Source: a virus. From it: a stretch of 40,428 nucleotides of DNA. Location: the IMG/VR virus record IMGVR_UViG_3300042565_001438, positions 1 through 40,428 of that record; one strand, written 5' to 3'. The notes below the pieces were generated by a model. The model was not told the DNA's origin, searched no databases, and was given only the letters and a program-made list of their open reading frames with translations. This document shows, one piece after another, positions 28,391 through 35,355 of this stretch. Positions within the stretch are counted from its first letter, which is position 1. Each line of letters starts with the position of its first letter. Position numbers and translations under genes: made by a program.

Positions 28391-30226
28391 ATGGACACAA
28401 AGTTTTTGTTTGGCCTGGAGTATTTGCATACGCTCCAGAACGCGACGACTGTTGCGTTTGACTGTGAGACGACTGGCTTACAGCCGAAGTTCGGAGGTTT
28501 GAGGCTGCTCCAGTTGGCGGCCTTGGACCGGTTGCCGGTGGTTATTGACTGCTGGGCGCTGGAGGATCACGACTGGGTTGAGCTAGAGGAGTTTTTTGCC
28601 ACCAAGCGTTATTGGGTGGCGCACAACGCGGTGTTTGACCTGGGGTGGTTGCAGGAGCACGAGCTGTATCCCGAGGGAGAGGTGCTCTGCACGATGCTGG
28701 CGAGTCGGATTCTGACCAATGGGATGCCGAACGTGAAGCACGGGCTCCAGCACGTGGTGAAGCGCTACCTAAAGGAGGAGATCTCGAAGGAGGAGCAGAG
28801 GAGTGACTGGAGTGCGGAATTGACTGACTCGCAGTTGCTGTATGCCGCGAAGGACGTGCAGTTGCTGGTGGATTTGGATGGGCCGATCAACCAGCGGATG
28901 GCGGAGGCGAATCTGCACCATGCGTGGTTTTTGGAGTGCAAGGCGTTGCCGGCGATGGCGCAGCTTTGGCGAACCGGCCTGCCGTTTGATCGCAAGTCAC
29001 TGCAGGCGCTCCAGGTGGATTTGACGGTTGAGCATGAGGAGAGGGGGCGGGAGTTTCTGGTGGCACTGGACGAGGCATTGCCGGCGGACTCAAAACTACC
29101 GAGAGATGCAGATGGCAGCATCAACACGCGTTCCAAGGCAACGGGAAGTGTGCGAGCTGGAACAAAGCTGGAGGCGGGCTTCAATCTGAATAGCCCCAAA
29201 CAACTGTTGGATGTCTTTACAAAGTTGCTGGGACGGAAGCCGGTTGATGCGAATGGAAAGCCCAGTGCCAGCAGGCAGGCGTTGCGGGAGTATGCCGGTG
29301 ATCACCCGGTGGTGGCGGAGTATTTGGCGTGGAAGCGGGTGGAGAAGAGGCGGCAGATGGTGGAGGCGCTGATTAAGCATCTTGGGGCGGATGGGTTTAT
29401 TCGTGCCAGCTATATGCAGTTGGGGGCGGATACGGGACGTATGTCATGTATTAGTCCGAACCTGCAGCAAATTCCAAGAGATTCAAGATTTCGGGCATGT
29501 GTACGGGCTCCAAAGGGGTGGAGACTGGTGGTGGCCGATTACGCGCAGATGGAGCTGAGGCTGGCTGCCGCCGAGGCTGAGGATGCGTTGATGATTCAGG
29601 CGTTCCAGCAAGGGATGGACTTGCACACACTGACTGCGATGCAGATTTATGGGGTGGATGAACATGAAGTCACAAAAGAACAGCGGCAGGTGGCTAAATC
29701 TGCGAACTTCGGTCTTCTGTATGGATCGGGAGCCCGAGGATTACGCAACTATGCAGCAGGAATGGGGATACAAATGGATCTTGCTGAAGCTGCAGAGGTG
29801 CGAGAAAAGTTCCACGCAGCGTATGCAGGAATCAGCCGGTGGCAACGCAAAAATGCTTTGGCAGCTGATGCGTGTAAGGGAAATGCCGCGATCAGGATTC
29901 GTAAGTCGCAACTGCGGAGGTTTTTACCGGGCGAGCACAACAAACTGACGACGAGGTGCAATACGCCGATCCAGGGAGCTGGTGCGGCTGTGTTGAAGCG
30001 GACGCTCGGGAAGTTGTGGCCGATGCTGAAGAAAGAGAGCGAGGAAGTTGTGCGTTTGGCTGGTGTGGTGCATGACGAAGTGATCTTGCTGGTGCGGGAG
30101 GAAAGTGCGGACAAGTGGGCGCTCCAGTTGGCCAAAACGATGGAGGAAGCGGAGGCAGAATGGTTGGGTGTGGTGCCGGCGTTGGCGGAGGCGCATGTGG
30201 GTGACTCGTGGCTGGAGGCGAAATGA
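28391..30226 (+). CDS. DNA polymerase I, family A
   Basis: This 611-residue protein has a 3'-5' exonuclease domain (DCETTGLQP near residue 25, HNAVFDLGWL, and an AKDVQLLVDL Asp). A family A polymerase domain follows: DYAQMELRLAAAEAED near 383 (motif A), VAKSANFGLLYGSGARGLRN near 433 (motif B), and VVHDEVILLV near 560 (motif C). It is T7-like in size class but smaller, with no 5' nuclease domain. It should replicate the phage genome with the primase-helicase and the ssDNA-binding protein. Confidence 0.95.
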   Translation: MDTKFLFGLEYLHTLQNATTVAFDCETTGLQPKFGGLRLLQLAALDRLPVVIDCWALEDHDWVELEEFFATKRYWVAHNAVFDLGWLQEHELYPEGEVLCTMLASRILTNGMPNVKHGLQHVVKRYLKEEISKEEQRSDWSAELTDSQLLYAAKDVQLLVDLDGPINQRMAEANLHHAWFLECKALPAMAQLWRTGLPFDRKSLQALQVDLTVEHEERGREFLVALDEALPADSKLPRDADGSINTRSKATGSVRAGTKLEAGFNLNSPKQLLDVFTKLLGRKPVDANGKPSASRQALREYAGDHPVVAEYLAWKRVEKRRQMVEALIKHLGADGFIRASYMQLGADTGRMSCISPNLQQIPRDSRFRACVRAPKGWRLVVADYAQMELRLAAAEAEDALMIQAFQQGMDLHTLTAMQIYGVDEHEVTKEQRQVAKSANFGLLYGSGARGLRNYAAGMGIQMDLAEAAEVREKFHAAYAGISRWQRKNALAADACKGNAAIRIRKSQLRRFLPGEHNKLTTRCNTPIQGAGAAVLKRTLGKLWPMLKKESEEVVRLAGVVHDEVILLVREESADKWALQLAKTMEEAEAEWLGVVPALAEAHVGDSWLEAK

Positions 30227-30408
30227 GACACAAACCATTGCGCTTGTACGTTGTGGTGACGCGCCATGAGAGGGGGTCTCTGCATGAGGTCAAGGTGGAG
30301 GCGGAGGATGCGTTTGTGGCGCACCAGCGGGTGAAAGAGTTGTTTCCTGGCGAGAGAGTGGTGAGAATTGCACCAGCGCCGCACTGGGACGATGCCGAAG
30401 ACGGGTAG
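30223..30408 (+). CDS. Small hypothetical protein after polymerase
   Basis: The product has 61 residues, starting MRHKPLRLYVVVTRHERGSL and ending HWDDAEDG, with an alternating strand and helix layout (VEAEDAFVAHQRVKELF). It is not recognised. Its ATG overlaps the polymerase stop (ATGA), so it is coupled to it. It may be a small accessory or recognition protein. Confidence 0.65.
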   Translation: MRHKPLRLYVVVTRHERGSLHEVKVEAEDAFVAHQRVKELFPGERVVRIAPAPHWDDAEDG

Positions 30409-30418
30409 GGAAATCATC

Positions 30419-30595
30419 ATGGAGCGGCTGTACGCTGCCATTCGCCGTTCCCGAACAGCGGATATTCAGCGTGCAGCCATGTTTTTGGAGTGGGCTTACG
30501 AGGTAAGGCTGGGCTCCAAGCGCCAGCGGGCAACAGCTAGGCAGGCTCAGGCCACGGCTTGGGAGAACAAGGTGGACCAGCCAGCGCGGTGGTAG
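30419..30595 (+). CDS. Small basic helical protein
   Basis: The product has 58 residues from the ATG at 30419 (AGGG upstream); an ATG at 30392 would overlap the previous gene. It is basic and helical (MERLYAAIRRSRTADIQRAA, then GSKRQRATARQAQA). It is not recognised, but composition suggests nucleic-acid binding. It precedes the ribbon-helix-helix gene by 38 bases. Confidence 0.5.
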   Translation: MERLYAAIRRSRTADIQRAAMFLEWAYEVRLGSKRQRATARQAQATAWENKVDQPARW

Positions 30596-30602
30596 CGGCG
30601 GT

Positions 30603-30615
30603 GCTACTATGTAGC
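30603..30615 (+). promoter_or_regulatory. Palindromic operator over the -10 of the RHH gene
   Basis: GCTAC-tat-GTAGC is a perfect inverted repeat. It encloses TACTAT (30605-30610), a TANNNT -10 box, so a bound dimer would block transcription of the ribbon-helix-helix gene that starts 18 bases later. Confidence 0.55.
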
Positions 30616-30633
30616 AGAGTAGACAGCTTGGGT

Positions 30634-30900
30634 ATGCCGCTGAAGCACGGATCTAAGTTCTATTGCCAGGTTTTGCTGGATCCGAACCGGTATGGATTGC
30701 TGGTGAAGGTGGCTGAGAAGGAGAACAAAAGACCCACGGCACTGATGAGGGAGATGATTTATGCGGCGTTGGAGAAGATCTCGTTGACGTCGGACTACAA
30801 GGCGGCGGAAGCTGCGGATCATGCGACGTGGGCCGAGTCGGTAAAACGACGAGTAGAAGGGCGCCAGCGCTCCAAGCACCAAGAGGGAGGTGCGGCATGA
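30634..30900 (+). CDS. Ribbon-helix-helix DNA-binding protein
   Basis: This 88-residue protein starts at the ATG at 30634. It has a strand-helix-helix pattern typical of Arc/MetJ-type repressors: SKFYCQVLLDPNRYGLLVKV, then AEKENKRPTALMREMIYAAL. The C-terminus is basic and polar (SVKRRVEGRQRSKHQEGGAA). A palindrome covers its own -10 region, which fits an autoregulator. It may also act on the sequence at 6998-7012, which shares 14 of 15 bases with the operator flank. Its stop overlaps the next ATG. Confidence 0.75.
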   Translation: MPLKHGSKFYCQVLLDPNRYGLLVKVAEKENKRPTALMREMIYAALEKISLTSDYKAAEAADHATWAESVKRRVEGRQRSKHQEGGAA

Positions 30901-31121
30901 CGAGGTACAGGATTTTGTGTGGTGATAAGTATGTAGCAGCCGTGCAAACGGACACCAGGAAGATCTTGTTGACGACGGAAAAAGAGGATGCTGGATCGTG
31001 GGTGACTTACGAGCGCACGATCAAAGCGGCGAGGTTTGTGCATGACACGACTGGTAATGCAGTGGTAATTCAGTCGGTCCAAGAGCCCGATTACCCGAAG
31101 TCGTGGGGTGGACGTGAGTAA
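30897..31121 (+). CDS. Small hypothetical protein
   Basis: This 74-residue protein starts MTRYRILCGDKYVAAVQTDT and ends EPDYPKSWGGRE. It is predominantly beta-like, with ERTIKAARFVHDTTGNAVVI. It is not recognised. It is coupled to the ribbon-helix-helix gene by an ATGA overlap. Confidence 0.65.
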   Translation: MTRYRILCGDKYVAAVQTDTRKILLTTEKEDAGSWVTYERTIKAARFVHDTTGNAVVIQSVQEPDYPKSWGGRE

Positions 31122-31350
31122 GCAGTGGTTTGAGGTCGAGGTGTGGTTGCCGGGCAGGGGACCACTTCGCACAGTTGCGAAAGGCGAAACCTGGGAGGAA
31201 GCCAAGACCTATGCGGAATCTCGATACCCGCGATCTATCGCGTTTCCTGCTGAGAACGCCGCAAAGCCTGAGCTGGTGCGCTCCAAGAACGGGCCGAAGA
31301 AGACGGCGCAGGAGAAGCGAAGGCTGACTCAGCAGGAATCGCGGTCGTAG
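31114..31350 (+). CDS. Small basic hypothetical protein
   Basis: The product has 78 residues from a GTG at 31114 or 80 from a GTG at 31108. Its front half is strand-rich (QWFEVEVWLPGRGPLRTVAK) and its C-terminus is basic and disordered (RSKNGPKKTAQEKRRLTQQE). It overlaps the preceding stop by eight bases. It converges with the minus-strand lysis genes and overlaps the end of the ORF at 31329 by 22 bases. Confidence 0.55.
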   Translation: MSKQWFEVEVWLPGRGPLRTVAKGETWEEAKTYAESRYPRSIAFPAENAAKPELVRSKNGPKKTAQEKRRLTQQESRS

Positions 31351-31553
31351 CCGCAGAGTTCGGAGAGGTTGTTGGCGGCTTCGCGGATGGCCCAGTCGAC
31401 CTTGGTGCGTTCTTGGAAGTAGAGCGTGTTTAGGAGAAGGGCCGCTTTAAGGAGGTCGTCGTACTGACGGCCTTCGTGGAGTTTGCGGAGGAACTGGTCC
31501 TGGGCGTGCTGGGTGAGCTGGTGCTCCAGGCGTGGCTCAAGTGGGTTGTGCAT
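31329..31553 (-). CDS. Small helical hypothetical protein downstream of endolysin
   Basis: This 74-residue protein starts at the ATG at 31553, one base after the endolysin stop; 30 further upstream codons overlap the endolysin and are rejected. It is helical and charged (LEHQLTQHAQDQFLRKLHEG, then LLKAALLLNTLYFQERTK) with C-terminal Cys. Its size and helix content brought NblA to mind, but I see no real match. It is the last gene of the lysis operon. Confidence 0.65.
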   Translation of the reverse strand: MHNPLEPRLEHQLTQHAQDQFLRKLHEGRQYDDLLKAALLLNTLYFQERTKVDWAIREAANNLSELCGYDRDSC

Positions 31554-31554
31554 G

Positions 31555-32676
31555 TCAGGCGGGGCGGATTTGCAGGAGCCAGCCGGAATCGGGGCCGTCG
31601 ACGAGCCAGCGAGGGAGCCAGTTCTTGCGGGAGTATGCGACACCGGCGCCGCCTTTATTGCTTATGTAGCCACCTTTTACGAGGTCGGCCTCTCCGTTGG
31701 GGTCGTTCTGGATGAAGTGTGTCGGCGTGAAACCAGTGGCCACGCTCCAGTGACCAGAGCCGCTCGGAGCAGATACAGGACCGCGGTGGAGCCAGCCGAC
31801 TGGGGTGGGGTGGCCGTTTTTGAGTTCTTCCTCCAGGGTGGCAGCAGTCGCATCTTGGATGAAGGTGGCTTTTAGGCCGAGGGAGCGGAGAGCGCCGAGC
31901 TGGGCGTTGACGTCGGTGGTGTCGCCGTACTTGCGGCGGATCACGTTATAGGAATCGTCATTGCCGATGCGGCCCCAGTAGCGGGCAACCATGGCGCAGC
32001 TGGAACTGAAACACTCGCGGTAGCCGGTGCCGCTTTTGTTGTCGAGCTGGTATTCGTAAGGAACTTTTAAGGTGTGCGCTCCAGGGGTTTCGATTGCTGG
32101 GGAGTTTTGGCTCATCAGTTTGATGAGTTTTTCGGGGTAGTTAGGGTCGGTGGCGTAGCCCTGTTTGTGGAGCATACGGGCGGCGTCTTCGCGGGTTTCT
32201 GCGTTGTTGACGCCTTTGAAGGTTTTGAAGTCTTTGTACCAGTGGTCGACTAGATAACAGACGCAGGTCTGGATGTCGGGGAAGTCGATGAAGGAGTCAG
32301 TGATCGTGACCCATTGGTTATTGAGAAATTCTTGAGTTGTGGTGGCGGTTCCATCGCCTTTGAGGCCGAAGAAGTTATTGCGGCCTGAGACGGCAGTGCC
32401 GTGGCTGGATTCCAAGGCCCACTGGGCTGCCACCAGTTCGGGGAATTTGGCGCCGGCGATGCGGGCGGCTTTGGTGATGCCGCTCCAGTCGTTGGCGACG
32501 GCGAGGATTTTGCCGCTCTGGCTCCAGGTCTTGAACCAGGCTTGGTTGCGGCCGAGGATGTGCGGGTTGCACTTGTTGATGGCTTCCTCCAGTTCTTGGA
32601 GGGCGGCCATCTGGTGCGGGAGGGCGCGGTAAAACCGGCAGATGTCCAGCAGACGGATGGTGTTGGAGTTAGTCAC
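31555..32676 (-). CDS. Bifunctional endolysin: glucosaminidase-like plus C39-like peptidase
   Basis: This 373-residue protein has two lytic domains. Residues of about 60-195 match a GH73 / FlgJ-type glucosaminidase (AAQWALESSHGTAVSGRNNF with its Glu, then ITDSFIDFPDIQTCVCYLVD). Residues 200-373 match a C39-like cysteine peptidase: YRECFSSSCAMVARYWGRIG with the active-site Cys, GHWSVATGF with His, and QNDPNGEADLV with Asp. It should cut both glycan and peptide bonds of peptidoglycan. There is no signal peptide, so release likely depends on a holin. The GTG start overlaps the stop of the frameshift extension upstream (GTGACTAA). Confidence 0.85.
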   Translation of the reverse strand: MTNSNTIRLLDICRFYRALPHQMAALQELEEAINKCNPHILGRNQAWFKTWSQSGKILAVANDWSGITKAARIAGAKFPELVAAQWALESSHGTAVSGRNNFFGLKGDGTATTTQEFLNNQWVTITDSFIDFPDIQTCVCYLVDHWYKDFKTFKGVNNAETREDAARMLHKQGYATDPNYPEKLIKLMSQNSPAIETPGAHTLKVPYEYQLDNKSGTGYRECFSSSCAMVARYWGRIGNDDSYNVIRRKYGDTTDVNAQLGALRSLGLKATFIQDATAATLEEELKNGHPTPVGWLHRGPVSAPSGSGHWSVATGFTPTHFIQNDPNGEADLVKGGYISNKGGAGVAYSRKNWLPRWLVDGPDSGWLLQIRPA

Positions 32677-33009
32677 GGCGCCAGGGGGCGTGGATGGACA
32701 TGGGGCCGCCGAGCTTCTGTGACTCTCCAGTCTGCAGCTCGGTATCTATGGGGTGGTCAACGATCGTGGGTGAAACTGTGTTTGGCGGTTGGCTGGCGTG
32801 CCAGTGTTTGATTTCCGCGTCGATGTTGCCCCGGATCTTGCGTTCCAGGGCAGGCGTGTCGATGCGGGTCAGCGCTTTTTTGCTTTGAGCAGATTGAGGA
32901 TCTGGAAGACCAGCTGGATGATGCTGTTGCTCTTGAGGGGAGACAGGGCAATCAGCTCGGAGGCGGCTGCCACGACGATCCAGAAGGCGGGGTGGGACAG
33001 GAAGTCCAT
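32669..33009 (-). CDS. Predicted -1 frameshift fusion of holin-like protein
   Basis: If ribosomes slip at AAAAAAG (32881 to 32875), translation leaves the 46-residue frame after KAKK and continues for 68 codons (starting ALTRIDTPALERKIRGNID) to the TAA at 32671-32669. This makes a 113-residue membrane-anchored protein with a charged tail. No ATG or GTG in the extension frame precedes this region in a useful place; a CTG overlapping the stop is an alternative. The fused tail is hydrophilic and ends HAPWRRD, four bases inside the endolysin start. The product is predicted only. Confidence 0.5.
32869..33009 (-). CDS. Small holin-like membrane protein
   Basis: This 46-residue protein has the pattern MDFLSHPAFWIVVAAASELI followed by a second hydrophobic helix (IIQLVFQILNLL) and a basic end (KAKKR). 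It resembles short cyanophage proteins placed before endolysins that are thought to be holins. It would form pores or make the membrane permeable at lysis. It lies 193 bases before the endolysin, with an ORF between them in the -1 frame that is reached by slippage. Confidence 0.68.
   Translation of the reverse strand: MDFLSHPAFWIVVAAASELIALSPLKSNSIIQLVFQILNLLKAKKR
32875..32881 (-). other. -1 slippery heptamer AAAAAAG
   Basis: On the minus strand the zero-frame codons are GCA AAA AAG CGC TGA, giving A AAA AAG, the same heptamer as in E. coli dnaX. Slipping opens a 68-codon frame. Confidence 0.6.
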
Positions 33010-33111
33010 GTTGTGTGGTAGGGGACTTTCTGTGTAAGTCTAGCTAGGTATGGTTATGGTTTAACAAGATTGCTGTTCCAGTCGCTACTCTTTGGCTAGC
33101 GGCTGCGCGGT

Positions 33112-33420
33112 GTGGACTACATCGACGAGCAACACGGGTTTGTTCGTAAACGCGAGGCTAAGGCAAGGTTTAGAGAACAGATTTTTAAGGGCTGGGACTA
33201 CAAGTGTGCGTATTGCCGCGAGCACTTGGGGAAGTCTGGGACGCTCGATCACATACGTCCCAAGTCGAAGGGAGGGGAGACGGTGCCGTCGAATCTGGTG
33301 GCGTGTTGTCTGTCGTGCAATACGCGGAAGAGTTCCAGCGAATGGACGGACTGGTTCAGGATGCAGGAGTTTTGGGAGCCGCATCTGGAGGATGCGATCC
33401 AGTGGTGGATTGGTCAGTGA
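33112..33420 (+). CDS. HNH endonuclease
   Basis: The product has 102 residues from a GTG. It shows the HNH fold with zinc cysteines: YKCAYCREHLGKSGTLDHIR has the first CxxC and the DH pair, then PKSKGG, then NLVACCLSCNTRKSS has the second CxxC and the Asn. It could be a free-standing homing endonuclease or act with packaging. It is on the opposite strand to its neighbours inside the lysis region, which suggests insertion. It lies in a divergent gap with no clear promoter. Confidence 0.88.
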   Translation: MDYIDEQHGFVRKREAKARFREQIFKGWDYKCAYCREHLGKSGTLDHIRPKSKGGETVPSNLVACCLSCNTRKSSSEWTDWFRMQEFWEPHLEDAIQWWIGQ

Positions 33421-33602
33421 TGTTGCCGGTGAGGTGGGAGCCAGCCCATTGACTCGGCGTACATCATGCAGATGTAGTGATCTTCAGCATATCTACAGAT
33501 TCCGCGGAGGCAGACGCGGTAATAGGTGTGGCCGTGGTCGTTTTGGAGTTGGTCCAGGGTGAAGCCTTGGCCGAGGTCTTCGGTGGTGATTACGTTGGAC
33601 AT
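33414..33602 (-). CDS. Small hypothetical protein
   Basis: The product has 62 residues, with a beta-like front (ITTEDLGQGFTLDQLQNDHG) and a Cys/Tyr/His-rich end (YRVCLRGICRYAEDHYICMM). It is not recognised. It converges with the HNH gene by seven bases and overlaps the end of the membrane-coiled-coil gene by 13. Confidence 0.6.
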   Translation of the reverse strand: MSNVITTEDLGQGFTLDQLQNDHGHTYYRVCLRGICRYAEDHYICMMYAESMGWLPPHRQHH

Positions 33603-33847
33603 TGGGGTGAGCGCGATTCGAGGGCGGTTACGCGCTGTTCCACATGATTTAAGCGGCCGAAGGTCTCTCTGCGGTCGGACTTGATGTCTGTGTGTAGGAC
33701 TTCTAACTGAGTGGCGATGTGTTCGACGGCTGCGGTAAGGCGGATGACGGCATCGCGGGCTTCATCGCTGCGGCGCGAGAAGCCCATGGCACCCATAGCT
33801 GCTACGGATATGGAGGCGCCAGCGATGGCCGCGATTAGTTCAATCAT
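33590..33847 (-). CDS. Membrane-anchored coiled-coil protein (XhlA-like topology)
   Basis: This 85-residue protein has one N-terminal membrane segment (MIELIAAIAGASISVAAMGA) followed by a long heptad-rich helix (TAAVEHIATQLEVLHTDIKS, then NHVEQRVTALES). That is the layout of XhlA-like or spanin-like accessory lysis proteins, but no strict family match can be claimed. I chose the ATG at 33847. An upstream GTG would put the start on the promoter box at 33869-33874. Confidence 0.65.
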   Translation of the reverse strand: MIELIAAIAGASISVAAMGAMGFSRRSDEARDAVIRLTAAVEHIATQLEVLHTDIKSDRRETFGRLNHVEQRVTALESRSPQCPT

Positions 33848-33868
33848 GGCAGCGATGGCTACCACTCA

Positions 33869-33874
33869 AGTGTA
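33869..33874 (-). promoter_or_regulatory. Promoter -10 box TACACT before membrane coiled-coil gene
   Basis: On the minus strand, GCTACACT lies 21 bases before the ATG at 33847. It is the same box as the other late-region promoters and would drive the lysis genes. Confidence 0.45.
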
Positions 33875-33881
33875 GCTATCA

Positions 33882-34055
33882 GTGGCCTTGGCCTCTGTAG
33901 CGCTTGCGGCGGCCGTTGCGGCTAGACGCACCAAGGTGAGTGCGGAGGGATTTGCCCTGGCGCGTCTTTTTGGGTGGGCCGGGTTGGTGTTCAATCCGGC
34001 TTGCGCTGCCTTTGGCTTTTACTGCCACGGCATCCCGCTGGCCTTGCTGGGATGA
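33882..34055 (+). CDS. Hydrophobic plus-strand ORF
   Basis: The product has 57 residues from a GTG. It is mostly Ala/Leu-rich with two hydrophobic blocks (LASVALAAAVAA, and LARLFGWAGLVFNPACAAFG). It converges with the DUF7936-like gene by 37 bases. It could be a small membrane protein, possibly lysis-related given its neighbours, or a chance frame. There is no Shine-Dalgarno. Confidence 0.3.
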   Translation: MALASVALAAAVAARRTKVSAEGFALARLFGWAGLVFNPACAAFGFYCHGIPLALLG

Positions 34056-34324
34056 CGCTGCTCGTCAAGCTGCGCCTGCAGGGCGGCCTCGATCTCGGTG
34101 ACCTTTTCAGCACCGAAGGCATCTTGGACCCAGCCGATGACCAATTCTTCGGTCAGGTCAGCAAATGGGATCAGCTTGTCCGGGCGCTCAAAGCCCAGTG
34201 ATCCATACGCGCCGCTGCTGTAGGTGCCGTCTTCGGCCGTGACGGTGTAGTGGGCGGTCATTACAAAACCGTCGGCGGTCTCGCGCTCCAGGTTGGCGAT
34301 GTGCCAGGTAAATACGGTGGCCAT
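34019..34324 (-). CDS. DUF7936-like protein
   Basis: This 101-residue protein has a beta-rich front (TVFTWHIANLERETADGFVM, then AEDGTYSSGAYGSLGFERP) and a helical end (EIEAALQAQLDEQR). I recognise this as a family widespread in phages of marine and freshwater bacteria; its function is not known. It lies just downstream of the integrase gene, with a 27-base gap. Confidence 0.78.
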   Translation of the reverse strand: MATVFTWHIANLERETADGFVMTAHYTVTAEDGTYSSGAYGSLGFERPDKLIPFADLTEELVIGWVQDAFGAEKVTEIEAALQAQLDEQRHPSKASGMPWQ

Positions 34325-34351
34325 GCAATGCCTTGATTCAGTGTCAATGTA

Positions 34352-35212
34352 TCAGATTTCAGGCATTGCGTACTCCTGTGTGGTGTTGCAGTAATGCTTA
34401 AAGATCACCTCGCTGGTATTGCCAGCCCAGGCGGCCACCTGCGGCACCGGGATGCCGGCCTCGATCCAATGGCTTATGGCTGTATGCCGGCAATCGTATG
34501 GCCGGTAAAGGTGTGAGATCAGTCCGGCCTGATGCAGCGGCTGCAGTTTCTTGCGGAAGTAGCTTTGAAATGCCAGCCGGTCCCAGGGGAACAGGTAATC
34601 GGACTCTCGCGGCAGGCTGTCGAGGATTGCCTGGCACTTGCCGTTGAGCGGCACCCATCGCTTCTTGTTGGTCTTGGTGCTGTCCTTCAGGCCATGGGTC
34701 AGGGTCCAGTTCTGATGCACCAGGATCTTGCTGTCCTTGATGTCCGCCCACCGCAACGCCCGCACCTCTCCGGTTCGCATGGCGGTCTGCAGCATGAACT
34801 CTGTGTATTGCGACCAGTTCACGGTCCGATAGGTCAGCTTTGCCTCAAGCGCTGCCAGTACCAGGCCGATCTCGTTGCGTGGGATGACGATGATCTCTTC
34901 GTCACGCTGCGGCGCCTTGGGCATTTTGAAGCTGGCCAGCGGGTTGCGGTCCAGATAGCCGACATCCTCTTGAGCCGCCCACTTATACATCGTCTTGGTG
35001 TACATCGCCACGCGCCGCGATGACAGAACAGGCTTCTGCCCCAACACCCAGATCATCACCTGCCGCGCCTGATCCAGGTCCTGCACCGGGCAACGCCTGA
35101 GCCACTTGGTGACTTGCCTGTAATCAGAGGTGAGGCTGGTCGCGCAGAGCGAGATCGAGCGCTCGGCAACAAAGGCATCCCAGAGTTGGGACACCGAATA
35201 GGATGCGGTCAT
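34352..35212 (-). CDS. int: Tyrosine recombinase (integrase)
   Basis: This 286-residue protein is a phage-type tyrosine recombinase. It has the catalytic Arg in TAMRTGEVRALRW, the RH pair in PYDCRHTAISHWIEAG (Arg242, His243) and the nucleophile Tyr274 in EVIFKHYC. The first residue of the HxxR box is Tyr (Tyr239) instead of His, as in some phage members. An N-terminal core-binding domain is present. It implies integration into a host genome, so the phage is probably temperate. The attP should be nearby; inverted repeats lie on its upstream side. Confidence 0.92.
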   Translation of the reverse strand: MTASYSVSQLWDAFVAERSISLCATSLTSDYRQVTKWLRRCPVQDLDQARQVMIWVLGQKPVLSSRRVAMYTKTMYKWAAQEDVGYLDRNPLASFKMPKAPQRDEEIIVIPRNEIGLVLAALEAKLTYRTVNWSQYTEFMLQTAMRTGEVRALRWADIKDSKILVHQNWTLTHGLKDSTKTNKKRWVPLNGKCQAILDSLPRESDYLFPWDRLAFQSYFRKKLQPLHQAGLISHLYRPYDCRHTAISHWIEAGIPVPQVAAWAGNTSEVIFKHYCNTTQEYAMPEI

Positions 35213-35236
35213 CGTTCCAAAGCAGTGGAGCGGTCA

Positions 35237-35267
35237 TGAGGTAGGCAGTTGGCGCTGCGCTACCTCA
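35237..35267. repeat. Inverted repeat TGAGGTAG...CTACCTCA
   Basis: A perfect 8-base inverted repeat (35237-35244, 35260-35267), 15-base spacing, in the gap between integrase and tail fibre genes. It may be an arm-type integrase site or RNA hairpin. Confidence 0.5.
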
Positions 35268-35311
35268 CAATCCTATACCAGAGCCAGGCCTCGAATTGAA
35301 GGTGACTAGGC

Positions 35312-35340
35312 ACCTCCTAATTAAGAGAAAATTAGGAGGT
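35312..35340. repeat. Inverted repeat ACCTCCTAATT...AATTAGGAGGT
   Basis: A perfect 11-base inverted repeat with a 7-base loop, 15 bases downstream of the tail fibre stop codon (minus). There is no T-run after the stem in that direction. It may be a transcription end or part of attP. Confidence 0.6.
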
Positions 35341-35355
35341 CATTAGGGAGTAGGA

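Noticed and set aside
31329-31553. NblA-like phycobilisome degradation protein
   Set aside because: Only size and helical content are similar; none of the conserved residues I would expect are evident.
35285-35300. T-loop-like sequence suggesting a tRNA fragment at attP
   Set aside because: The stem does not pair as a T-arm and no acceptor stem can be drawn.
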